A stretch of 64,000 bases of DNA from positions 186,001-250,000 of the forward strand of contig JAUYSK010000023.1 of assembly GCA_030696345.1 (NCBI GenBank). The letters are read 5' to 3'. This DNA comes from Azonexus sp. Its GTDB lineage: Bacteria > Pseudomonadota > Gammaproteobacteria > Burkholderiales > Rhodocyclaceae. This document shows, in pieces, positions 1 to 8,234 of this stretch. The notes beneath the pieces are model-generated. The model had not been told where the DNA came from, made no database searches, and was given only the letters and a program-made list of their open reading frames with translations. Each line of letters begins with the position of its first letter. The stretch's first letter is position 1. Made by a program: the position numbers and the translations under genes.

Positions 1-425
1 TGAATGAGCGCGACCTCGACGGCGTGACCGCGCTCGAGGCATCGCTGCAGGCATTTCCCTGGACGTACGGCAATTTTGCCGATTCGCTGACCGCCGGCCA
101 TAGCGTCTGGGTGTTGCGCCTGGGGGGTGATCTGATTGGTTTTTCGGTGCTGATGTCGGTGATTGATGAGGCGCATCTGCTCAACATTGGCGTCTGCCAG
201 CGTTACCAGGGGCAGGGCTTCGGGGCGCGCTTGCTGCGACATGCCATGGAATGCGCGCGGTTAGGTGGTGCGACCAAACTGTTTCTCGAAGTCCGGCCCT
301 CGAACGACAAGGCGGTCGAGTTGTATCGGCATTTCGGCTTTCGCCAGATCGGTGTGCGCAAGGCTTACTACCCTGCAATTGCCGGGCGCGAGGATGGATT
401 AGTTTTTGACAAGGAATTGGCATGA
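1..425 (+). CDS. rimI: Ribosomal protein S18 alanine N-acetyltransferase RimI, 5' end cut by window
   Basis: GNAT-fold enzyme that acetylates the N-terminal alanine of ribosomal protein S18 using acetyl-CoA. The frame is open to the left edge: codons from base 3 read [14 protein letters not shown], so the start lies outside, either a codon ending in TG that spans the edge or one further upstream. Seen in order: FPWTYGNF near the N-terminus, the acetyl-CoA loop [23 protein letters not shown], and the late YYP...GRED segment typical of RimI. About 140 residues are visible, near the usual 145-150. The stop overlaps the next start as ATGA, so the two genes are probably translationally coupled. 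In related bacteria tsaB usually lies just upstream. Confidence 0.9.
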   Translation, partial: NERDLDGVTALEASLQAFPWTYGNFADSLTAGHSVWVLRLGGDLIGFSVLMSVIDEAHLLNIGVCQRYQGQGFGARLLRHAMECARLGGATKLFLEVRPSNDKAVELYRHFGFRQIGVRKAYYPAIAGREDGLVFDKELA

Positions 426-1222
426 GCCTGAGCCGCGAGCAAATGCTGGTCGAGATGGGGATTTCACCGATCTGGATTTTGCGGGATGGGGAGCAGTCGA
501 TTGCCGAGCCCGTTGCTACAGCCCCAGCACATGTTGCCGAGGTGATACCGGAAGCCGCACCCATACCGGCCATCCAGCCAGTGAGCCCGGTTATAGCAAC
601 CCCAATTGCTGTACCCCAAGGGCACTTCTTGCAGGGCGCGGTCGACGCCCTGGATTGGCCAAAACTGGCCCAGGCCGTCTCTGCCTGTCGAGCGTGTCCT
701 CTTTGCCAGCAACGCAAGCAGGCCGTGCTCGGCGTTGGCGACCTCAATCCTGATTGGCTGTTCATTGGCGAAGGGCCAGGGGCTGACGAGGATGCGCAAG
801 GCGAACCTTTTGTCGGCCAGGCCGGCAAGTTGCTCGACAACATGCTGGCGGCGCTCGATATCTCCCGCGGCAACAAGGTCTACATTGGCAACGCCGTGAA
901 ATGCCGGCCGCCCGGCAACCGAACACCGGAAGCGATGGAACTGACCACTTGCCGGCCCTATCTGGAACGGCAGATTGCGCTACTCAAACCGAAGATCATC
1001 GTTCTGCTTGGCAAGGTTGCCGTACATAGCCTGCTGCTTGATGACAAATCGCTCGCCTCGTTACGTGGCAAGCGTTTTGAATATGGCGGGATTCCTGTGG
1101 TGGTGACCTACCACCCGGCCTACCTGCTACGCAATTTGCCGGATAAGGCCAAGGCTTGGGAAGACCTGCTGTTTGCCCGTCGCGTGCTGAACGAAGTTGT
1201 CGCACCAGAACTACCGTTCTGA
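422..1222 (+). CDS. Family 4 uracil-DNA glycosylase (iron-sulfur type)
   Basis: Removes uracil from DNA to begin base-excision repair. Family 4 hallmarks are present: GEGPGADED with the following [23 protein letters not shown], and the C-terminal HPAYLLRN. Cysteines 89, 92, 161 and 177 have the spacing of the four [4Fe-4S] ligands of this family (CxxC, then two cysteines 16 apart). The first 75 residues are a Pro/Ala-rich extension, low in complexity, so 266 residues is longer than the roughly 200-residue core. The start overlaps the rimI stop by ATGA. A second glycosylase of another family lies at 57047-57694. Confidence 0.92.
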   Translation: MSLSREQMLVEMGISPIWILRDGEQSIAEPVATAPAHVAEVIPEAAPIPAIQPVSPVIATPIAVPQGHFLQGAVDALDWPKLAQAVSACRACPLCQQRKQAVLGVGDLNPDWLFIGEGPGADEDAQGEPFVGQAGKLLDNMLAALDISRGNKVYIGNAVKCRPPGNRTPEAMELTTCRPYLERQIALLKPKIIVLLGKVAVHSLLLDDKSLASLRGKRFEYGGIPVVVTYHPAYLLRNLPDKAKAWEDLLFARRVLNEVVAPELPF

Positions 1223-1229
1223 TGCCGCT

Positions 1230-2495
1230 TTAGTGATGGGCTGAGTCGTCCAGGTGCTGGACGTCGTCATTCTCTTGCTGGTTGGCCAGATGGCGCTGGC
1301 GGATCATGTACATCAGGCCGCTGACAAACAGCCCGAACATTGTGACTACCCAGTAAATCGATACATCCATCCGGATCATCAGGTAATAAAGCCCGGTCAT
1401 GATCAGGATCGACAGGTTTTCGTTGAAATTCTGAACGGCTATCGAATGCCCAGCCCCCATCAGGATGTGGCCGCGATGTTGCAACAGCGCATTCATTGGC
1501 ACCACGAAGAACCCGGACAGGGCACCAATCAGTATGAGCAGCGGTATCGCCATCCAGGTGGTGGTGACGAAATTCATCACCAGAACGATCAGGCCCATGG
1601 CGATGCCGAGCGGGATCACCCTTACCGATTTTCGCAGGGTAATGAACTTTGCCGCAAAAATGGCGCCGATAGCGACACCGACGGCAACGACCCCTTGTAA
1701 CAGTGACGCTTTGGAAAGTCCGAGACCAAGCGCCGTATCGGCCCACTTGATGACGATGAATTGCAGCGTCGCACCCGCCCCCCAGAACAATGTGGTTACG
1801 GCCAGCGATATTTGCCCGAGTTTGTCGCGCCAGAGCAGGGCCAGGCAATGATTGAATTCGTGGATCAGGAAGAACGGATTTTTCTTCAGTTGCTTGTGGT
1901 CGACACCGGTATCCGGGACGTAAAGATTGAATAGCGCAGCCAATATATAAAGCACAGCGACGATCGACAGCGCCATTTCACCGACGGTATCGACGCCAGT
2001 ATCAATCAGTGGGAAGTCGAACGCGAGCAGGCTCTGGGCGACTTCCGGGCGAATCAGGGTGCCACCGATTACGACGCCAAGAATGATCGCGCCAACCGTC
2101 AGCCCCTCGATCCAGCCATTGGCGACGACGAGCAGGCGGTGCGGCAGGTATTCGGTCAGGATGCCATACTTGGCAGGGGAGTAGGCGGCGGCACCCAGCC
2201 CGACAACGGCGTAAGCCAGTAGCGGGTGAGCTCCAAAGTACATCATGCCGCAACCGCCAATCTTGATCAGGTTGCTGATGAACATGACTCGCCATTTCGG
2301 CATCGAGTCGGCAAAGGCGCCGACAAATGCGGCAAGCACGACATAGGAAACCGTGAAGAAAGTCTTCAGCAACGGCTCATACTCAGATGGTGCGTTCATC
2401 TCGCGCAAGGCGGCGATAGCAGCAATCAGCAGGGCATTGTCGGCCAGCGCGGAAAAAAACTGCGCTGCCATGATGATGTAGAAGCCGAATGGCAC
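1230..2495 (-). CDS. lplT: Lysophospholipid transporter LplT (MFS)
   Basis: Inner-membrane flippase of the major facilitator superfamily that returns lysophospholipids to the inner leaflet for re-acylation. At 421 residues it has about twelve hydrophobic segments and an N-terminus (MAAQFFSALADNALL) matching LplT proteins. The start is GTG; an in-frame TAA sits two codons upstream, so no earlier start is possible, though ATG at codon 9 is an alternative. In enteric bacteria lplT is paired with the acyltransferase gene aas; no aas is present here. It converges on the glycosylase gene with only seven bases between the stops. A plausible promoter lies at 2530-2557. Confidence 0.88.
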   Translation of the reverse strand: MPFGFYIIMAAQFFSALADNALLIAAIAALREMNAPSEYEPLLKTFFTVSYVVLAAFVGAFADSMPKWRVMFISNLIKIGGCGMMYFGAHPLLAYAVVGLGAAAYSPAKYGILTEYLPHRLLVVANGWIEGLTVGAIILGVVIGGTLIRPEVAQSLLAFDFPLIDTGVDTVGEMALSIVAVLYILAALFNLYVPDTGVDHKQLKKNPFFLIHEFNHCLALLWRDKLGQISLAVTTLFWGAGATLQFIVIKWADTALGLGLSKASLLQGVVAVGVAIGAIFAAKFITLRKSVRVIPLGIAMGLIVLVMNFVTTTWMAIPLLILIGALSGFFVVPMNALLQHRGHILMGAGHSIAVQNFNENLSILIMTGLYYLMIRMDVSIYWVVTMFGLFVSGLMYMIRQRHLANQQENDDVQHLDDSAHH

Positions 2496-2529
2496 GTGGG
2501 CTTATGTCTCGTTATTACTTTGGTCGAGG

Positions 2530-2557
2530 TTTATACCATGCTTTGGAAGCGGTGCAA
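2530..2557 (-). promoter_or_regulatory. Candidate sigma-70 promoter for lplT
   Basis: On the minus strand TTGCAC (2552-2557) is followed after 16 bases by TATAAA (2530-2535), giving an expected transcript start near 2523, about 28 bases before the GTG start of lplT. The rest of the 270-base gap between lplT and the LysR gene shows no convincing gene. Confidence 0.4.
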
Positions 2558-2766
2558 GGCTTGCGGATCGCTTCGAGTTGTGCATTGGTCAGGGTAGGCT
2601 GCCCAGATGTGAAGGAAATGTCAAAAACTACAGGGCTAACATTTCTCGGCGATTACAGCACCAAAATGCTGCGGTCGACCTTGAATTTTGAGCAAAATGC
2701 AGGTCGTTTGGTGGAAGCGCCCTGGAATGTGATTGAATATTGCTCGCACACTCAAGGAGAATCACC

Positions 2767-3669
2767 ATGGCTGACCGGCGCCTGCAGGTCTTTCATGCCG
2801 TAGCCAAAAATCTGAGCTTTACCCGGGCGGCCGACGCCTTGTTCATGTCGCAGCCAGCAGTGACTTTCCAGATCAAACAACTGGAGGAGCAATACGCGAC
2901 GCGATTGTTCGAGCGCCGGCACGGCAGCATTTCGCTGACGCCGGCTGGCGAACTGGTGCTCTCCTTCGCCGAAAAAATCCTGGCACTCTCTGACGAAATG
3001 GAAACCCGCCTCGGCGAGATGACTGGCGAGATGCGTGGCCCGTTGCTGGTCGGGGCGAGCACGACCATCGCCGAGTTCATGCTGCCGCGCGTACTGGGCG
3101 AGTTCAATGCGCTGTATCCGCAGGTTCGGGCCCGGCTGATCGTCGCCAATTCCGAGAGCATTGAAGGTCGTGTTGCCGAACATACCCTTGATGTCGGGCT
3201 GATCGAAGCCCCCGCCAAAATTGCGGGGCTGAGCAGTCAGATTTGCTGCGAGGATGAATTGCTGGTGATCTGTGCGCCGGATTACCCGCTGGCCGGCATG
3301 AAATCCGTGACGCCGAAAGTGGTTGCCGAGTACGAATTCATCTCCCGCGAGCCGGGCTCCGGCACCCGCGAGATTACCGACGGCTATTTTCGCGCCCACA
3401 AAATCACTCCGGAAACGCTCAAGACGCAGATGGAACTGGGCAGCCCGGAAGCCCTGAAAGGTGTGGTTTCGACCGGACTTGGTTTCGCAATTGTTTCCCG
3501 CGCGGTTGTCGACAAGGAAATCCAGTTAGGCATACTGGTTGCCATTCCGCTGAATCCACCATTACAACGCAGTCTCTATCTGGTTCATCCGCAAGACCGT
3601 TTCCAGTCAAGACTGACCACGACCTTTACAAATTTCGCCAAGAGCAAGCTGAAGGAACTGGCTTCATGA
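2767..3669 (+). CDS. LysR-family transcriptional regulator (CbbR/YeiE-like)
   Basis: DNA-binding regulator of 300 residues. The N-terminal winged helix is clear (FTRAADALFMSQPAVTFQIK), followed by a LysR substrate-binding domain with VGASTTIAEFMLP, DVGLIEAPA and SREPGSGTREI, segments shared with CbbR/YeiE-type members. ATG at 2767 is chosen because AGGAG lies eight bases upstream and the protein then starts at the usual place for the family; an upstream in-frame start would add nine unrelated residues. The stop overlaps the alr start as ATGA, so it is cotranscribed with alr. The effector and targets cannot be told from sequence. Confidence 0.88.
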   Translation: MADRRLQVFHAVAKNLSFTRAADALFMSQPAVTFQIKQLEEQYATRLFERRHGSISLTPAGELVLSFAEKILALSDEMETRLGEMTGEMRGPLLVGASTTIAEFMLPRVLGEFNALYPQVRARLIVANSESIEGRVAEHTLDVGLIEAPAKIAGLSSQICCEDELLVICAPDYPLAGMKSVTPKVVAEYEFISREPGSGTREITDGYFRAHKITPETLKTQMELGSPEALKGVVSTGLGFAIVSRAVVDKEIQLGILVAIPLNPPLQRSLYLVHPQDRFQSRLTTTFTNFAKSKLKELAS

Positions 3670-4760
3670 AGACTTCACGCCCCATTCGGGCTTTAATTTC
3701 CCCGGCTGCCATGTTGCACAACTATCGTCTGGCCAAACGTCATGCGCCCAATGCCAGGGCCTGGGCGGTGATCAAGGCCAATGCCTATGGTCATGGCCAA
3801 TGGCGGGCGGTTGAAGCATTGCGAGGAGAGGCAGACGGATTCGCTGTGCTCGAATGTGAAAATGCCGTCGCCTTACGTGAAGCCGGCGTAACACAGCCAA
3901 TTTTGCTGCTTGAAGGCATATTCAGTGCGCGAGATGTGCGCGCCGTTGTCGAGTACCGCCTGACGACGGTGATTCATTGCCTGGAACAGCTTGAATTGCT
4001 GGTTCGGGGCGGGCGTTTCGATGCCCCGGTCGCGGTATGCCTGAAGCTGAATACCGGCATGAACCGCCTGGGCTTTACGGCGCTGACGCTGCCCAAGGCC
4101 TGGGAAACCTTGCGCCAGATCCCGCAGGTTGACGTCACGCTGATGACACATTTTGCCGAGGCTGATGGCGAACGCGGCATCGATGGTCAGCTTGAACGTT
4201 TCCAGACGATGGCCGGAGACTGGAACGGCTCGGTCAGCCTGGCCAATTCGGCTGCCATCCTGCGCCACCCGCAAGCCCATGGCGACTGGGTGCGGCCGGG
4301 CATCATGCTCTACGGCTCCAGCCCCTTCGCCGAACAGAGTGCGGCCGAACTCGGCCTGCAACCAGCGATGACGCTGGAAAGCCGCATCATCGGCGTCCAG
4401 GAACTGGTTACTGGTGATCGGGTCGGCTATGGCGGTACATTTAGCGCCGAGCGACCGATGCGCATCGGTGTGGTTGCCTGTGGTTATGCCGATGGCTATC
4501 CAAGACATGCACCAAGCGGGACGCCGATTGCCGTCATGGGCCAGCGGACGCGCACCGTCGGGCGGGTGTCGATGGACATGCTGGCCTGCGACCTCAGTGC
4601 CATCCCGGAGGCCGGGATCGGTTCCCCGGTGACGCTGTGGGGCAGGGGGATCGCCGGCGAGGTGCCGGCAGATGAAGTGGCGGCAGCGGCCGGCACCATT
4701 GCCTACGAACTGTTCTGCGCGCTGGCTCCCCGGGTGCCGGTGGAAATCGGGGAAATTTGA
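3666..4760 (+). CDS. alr: Alanine racemase
   Basis: Pyridoxal-phosphate enzyme interconverting L- and D-alanine for peptidoglycan. The PLP lysine is K37 in AVIKANAYGHG and the second catalytic base is Y255 in VGYGGTF; the N-terminal TIM-barrel and C-terminal beta domain are both complete (364 residues, usual 355-370). It overlaps the LysR gene by ATGA and abuts radA with no gap (TGA immediately followed by GTG). The order lplT, alr, radA is common in beta-proteobacteria; the LysR gene in between is the local variation. Confidence 0.95.
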   Translation: MKTSRPIRALISPAAMLHNYRLAKRHAPNARAWAVIKANAYGHGQWRAVEALRGEADGFAVLECENAVALREAGVTQPILLLEGIFSARDVRAVVEYRLTTVIHCLEQLELLVRGGRFDAPVAVCLKLNTGMNRLGFTALTLPKAWETLRQIPQVDVTLMTHFAEADGERGIDGQLERFQTMAGDWNGSVSLANSAAILRHPQAHGDWVRPGIMLYGSSPFAEQSAAELGLQPAMTLESRIIGVQELVTGDRVGYGGTFSAERPMRIGVVACGYADGYPRHAPSGTPIAVMGQRTRTVGRVSMDMLACDLSAIPEAGIGSPVTLWGRGIAGEVPADEVAAAAGTIAYELFCALAPRVPVEIGEI

Positions 4761-6119
4761 GTGGCCAAGGCGAAGTCGATCTACAACTGCAGCGAATGTG
4801 GGGCAAGCAGCCCGAAATGGCAGGGGCAGTGCCCGGGTTGCGGTGAGTGGAATACGCTGGTCGAAAGTGTTGCCGAAAAGAGCACTGGCCATCGTTTCGA
4901 GTCGCTGGCTCCAACGGCAAAGTTGCAGACCCTGTCACAAATCGAGGCGCGCGAAGTTGATCGGGTCACCACCGGCATCGGAGAGTTCGACCGGGCGCTA
5001 GGCGGAGGCCTGGTGGCGGGTGGCGTCGTCCTGATTGGTGGCGATCCCGGCATAGGCAAGAGCACCTTGTTGTTGCAGGCGCTCTCGCATCTCTCGGCAC
5101 ATCACAAGGTGCTTTACGTCAGCGGTGAGGAATCAGGTGAACAGGTGGCCTTGCGGGCCCGCCGCCTCAGTCTGGAGACCCGCGGTCTGCAACTGATGGC
5201 CGAGATCAATCTGGAGCGCATTTTGGCCACCTTGCAGGCTGAAAGGCCGCAGGTTGCAGTCATCGATTCGATTCAGACGCTCTGGTCGGACCAGCTTTCC
5301 AGCGCGCCGGGTTCCGTCGCTCAAGTCCGTGAATGCGCAGCCCAATTGACACGGCTGGCCAAGCAGTCGGGCATCACCGTGCTACTGGTCGGCCACGTAA
5401 CCAAGGATGGGGCGCTGGCCGGACCACGCGTTCTGGAGCACATTGTCGACACTGTGCTTTATTTTGAAGGCGACACCCATTCCAGCTTCCGTCTGGTGCG
5501 GGCGATCAAGAACCGCTTTGGTGCGGTCAACGAGATTGGTGTTTTCGCCATGACCGAAACCGGTTTGAAGGGCGTCAGCAATCCATCAGCCCTGTTTCTG
5601 TCGCAGCATGGACAGGATGTTGCTGGTTCCTGTGTGATGGTGACGCAGGAAGGGACGCGGCCATTGCTGGTTGAGGTGCAAGCGCTGGTTGATAGCGCCC
5701 ATGGCAATCCGCGGCGTCTGACGGTTGGCTTGGATGCGCAACGTCTGGCCATGCTGCTGGCGGTGCTGCATCGACATGCCGGTATTGTCTGTTTCGACCA
5801 GGATGTTTTCGTCAACGCCGTCGGTGGTGTCAAGATTTCCGAGCCAGCGGCTGATCTTGCGGTACTTCTTTCAATAACATCCTCGTTAAAGAACAAGCCA
5901 TTGCCATCGAAACTTATAGTGTTTGGTGAGGTTGGGTTGGCCGGTGAAATACGCCCGGCACCACGTGGACAGGAGCGTTTGAAGGAGGCTGCCAAGCTCG
6001 GCTTCACCCGGGCTTTGATCCCTGAGGCCAACAAGCCAAAGCAGCCGATTGCCGGCATGGAGGTGATCGCGGTCAGGCGGGTCGAGGAAGCGGTAGCGCG
6101 GATACGTGAGTTGGAATAA
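4761..6119 (+). CDS. radA: DNA repair protein RadA
   Basis: RecA-like ATPase that promotes branch migration during homologous recombination. Domains in order: a four-cysteine zinc finger (C10, C13, C24, C27), a RecA core with Walker A GGDPGIGKST at 93-102, the RadA-specific KNRFG motif at 250-254, and a C-terminal Lon-protease-like domain. Length 452 matches the family (about 455). The GTG start directly follows the alr stop and gives the standard N-terminus (MAKAKSIYNCSECG). Confidence 0.96.
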   Translation: MAKAKSIYNCSECGASSPKWQGQCPGCGEWNTLVESVAEKSTGHRFESLAPTAKLQTLSQIEAREVDRVTTGIGEFDRALGGGLVAGGVVLIGGDPGIGKSTLLLQALSHLSAHHKVLYVSGEESGEQVALRARRLSLETRGLQLMAEINLERILATLQAERPQVAVIDSIQTLWSDQLSSAPGSVAQVRECAAQLTRLAKQSGITVLLVGHVTKDGALAGPRVLEHIVDTVLYFEGDTHSSFRLVRAIKNRFGAVNEIGVFAMTETGLKGVSNPSALFLSQHGQDVAGSCVMVTQEGTRPLLVEVQALVDSAHGNPRRLTVGLDAQRLAMLLAVLHRHAGIVCFDQDVFVNAVGGVKISEPAADLAVLLSITSSLKNKPLPSKLIVFGEVGLAGEIRPAPRGQERLKEAAKLGFTRALIPEANKPKQPIAGMEVIAVRRVEEAVARIRELE

Positions 6120-6146
6120 GCTCTTGGGATATTGATAACCGCCACC

Positions 6147-8234
6147 ATGTTCAACCTTTCCCGCTACTTCTCGACGGTCAGCTTCATCCTCATCGTGCTC
6201 GCGGCCGGCGTTCTCGGCCCGTTCTATCGGCAGCTGTCGGTACAGCAGATCACCGAACTGGCGGAGAGCCGCAACGTTGCCATGGCACAGGTGTTTGAGA
6301 ATTCTCTGCGCAGTCCCCTGGACAACCTGATGACGGCCTCGGTCGGGCGCGATGCCGACTTTCTCAGGCAATCTGGCGAAGCAGTTCAACTCAAGGAAAA
6401 CGTGGTTGCGTTGATGCGCAATACAGCGGTGATTCGGGTCAAAATCTATAACCGCCTCGGCATTACCGTGTTTTCTTCGGATCCATCACAGATTGGCGAA
6501 AGCAAACTCGATAACGCCGGCTTCCGTTCGGCCATGAATGGCGCTGTCGCCAGTGACCTGACGCACCGTAACAGTATCGATACATTCGAGGGAATTCGTG
6601 CCGACGTTGACGTGTTGGCCAGCTACATTCCCGTCATGGCCAAGGACCGTTCGATTGAAGGCGTCTTTGAGCTTTATCAGGATGTGACGCCGTTCATGGT
6701 CCAACTGCAGCGCAGCCTTTGGTGGGTGACAGCGGGCGTTTTCATCGTGTTTGCCTTGCTCTATCTGATGCAGTACGTGGTTGTCCGGCGCGCCCAGCGC
6801 ATCCTCGAAGACCAGGAAGGTCGCATTGTGGCGGCCCGCGACACGCTGGAGATTCAGGTCGAGGCCCGCACCGAGGAACTCAAGCGAACCAATACCCATC
6901 TTCAGGGCGAAATTGCCGAACGACGCCAAGCCGAGAGCAAACTCAACTATCTAGCCTACCACGATCCGCTGACCGGGCTGGCCAACCGGCGCTGTTTCAT
7001 TGAACGGCTTGAAAGCAGCCTGCAGGAAGCCGGACAGCATGACCAGAGGCTGGCGGTATTGTTCATCGACCTGGATCAGTTCAAGCAGGTCAATGATTCG
7101 CTGGGCCATGGCGTTGGCGATGAATTGCTGATTTCGGTCGGCGCCCGTCTTTCCGAACATGTACGGCTGATCGACATGCTGTCCCGGCTGGGCGGTGATG
7201 AGTTTATCTGCCTGATGGAAGCCGTGCGTACCGAAGAAGAAGTGGCGATCCTGGCCCGCGAAATCTTGGGGGCTTTCGATACGCCTTTCCTTCTCGGAGA
7301 GCATGAACTGTTTCTCTCGGCGTCAATCGGCATCAGCCTGTTTCCTAGCGATGGTTCAAGCGTTCTCGATCTGATGCGAAATGCCGACACGGCGATGTAT
7401 CGCGCCAAGGATGTGGGTCGCGGGCAGTTCCATTTCTACACGCCGGAAATGACCCGCGATGCCAAAGATCGCATCCGTATGGAAAACCTGCTGCGGCGTG
7501 CGCTCGACAATGGCGAGTTCTCGGTGCACTTGCAGCCTCAAGTCGATACGCAGAATGAAAAGCTGGTTGGCGCCGAAGCGCTGGTCCGCTGGAACAGCCC
7601 GGAACTTGGGCTGGTGATGCCATCCCGTTTCATACCGCTGGCCGAGGATTCGGGAATCATCATTCCGCTGGGCAACTGGGTGCTATGGGAAACCTGCCGA
7701 CAGGTCATGCAATGGCGGCAGAGTGGTTTCGACTTGCCGCAGGTTTCGGTCAATCTTTCGGTCAAGCAATTGGAGCGCCCCGAGTTTTTCGATGCCTTGA
7801 GTGGAATACTCGAGGAAACCGGCATGGATGCGGCCAGCCTCAAGCTCGAATTGACCGAGTCGGTGGTGATGGGGGTTGGCGATGCCTGTACGGTGTTGCA
7901 ACGACTGCGTGGGCTTGGCATCAGCCTGGCGCTGGACGATTTCGGCACCGGCTATTCGTCGTTGAGTTACCTGAAAATGCTGCCCGTGCAGCAATTGAAG
8001 ATTGACCGCTCCTTCGTCATGGGAATCGGCACCAACTCGGGTGACGAAGCAATTATCCGTACGGTGATGGAGCTTGCCAAAAGCCTCAATTTCGAAGTCG
8101 TTGCCGAAGGCGTTGAAACCGCCGAGCAGGCAGCCTTTCTGGCACAGCTCGGATGTCAGCAGTTGCAGGGCTTCCTGCATGGACGGGCGGTTGCGCCGGC
8201 CGAATTTCGCGCCCGCTGGTCAGCGCTTCCGTGA
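6147..8234 (+). CDS. Membrane-bound GGDEF-EAL cyclic-di-GMP protein
   Basis: Likely makes and/or degrades cyclic-di-GMP. Layout (695 residues): transmembrane helix about 5-25, an extracytoplasmic sensor region about 30-185 of unrecognised type, a second helix about 190-212, a short coiled coil, a GGDEF domain with intact GGDEF at 349-353, and an EAL domain with EAL at 477-479, DDFGTGYSSLSYL and EGVET. Both domains keep their catalytic signatures. ATG at 6147 is preferred to TTG at 6132; neither has a good ribosome site. Its TGA stop overlaps the GTG start of the permease (GTGA). Confidence 0.9.
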   Translation: MFNLSRYFSTVSFILIVLAAGVLGPFYRQLSVQQITELAESRNVAMAQVFENSLRSPLDNLMTASVGRDADFLRQSGEAVQLKENVVALMRNTAVIRVKIYNRLGITVFSSDPSQIGESKLDNAGFRSAMNGAVASDLTHRNSIDTFEGIRADVDVLASYIPVMAKDRSIEGVFELYQDVTPFMVQLQRSLWWVTAGVFIVFALLYLMQYVVVRRAQRILEDQEGRIVAARDTLEIQVEARTEELKRTNTHLQGEIAERRQAESKLNYLAYHDPLTGLANRRCFIERLESSLQEAGQHDQRLAVLFIDLDQFKQVNDSLGHGVGDELLISVGARLSEHVRLIDMLSRLGGDEFICLMEAVRTEEEVAILAREILGAFDTPFLLGEHELFLSASIGISLFPSDGSSVLDLMRNADTAMYRAKDVGRGQFHFYTPEMTRDAKDRIRMENLLRRALDNGEFSVHLQPQVDTQNEKLVGAEALVRWNSPELGLVMPSRFIPLAEDSGIIIPLGNWVLWETCRQVMQWRQSGFDLPQVSVNLSVKQLERPEFFDALSGILEETGMDAASLKLELTESVVMGVGDACTVLQRLRGLGISLALDDFGTGYSSLSYLKMLPVQQLKIDRSFVMGIGTNSGDEAIIRTVMELAKSLNFEVVAEGVETAEQAAFLAQLGCQQLQGFLHGRAVAPAEFRARWSALP

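Noticed and set aside
2489-2803. 104-residue plus-strand frame between lplT and the LysR gene
   Set aside because: No ribosome site, overlaps the start of the LysR gene in another frame, composition not protein-like.
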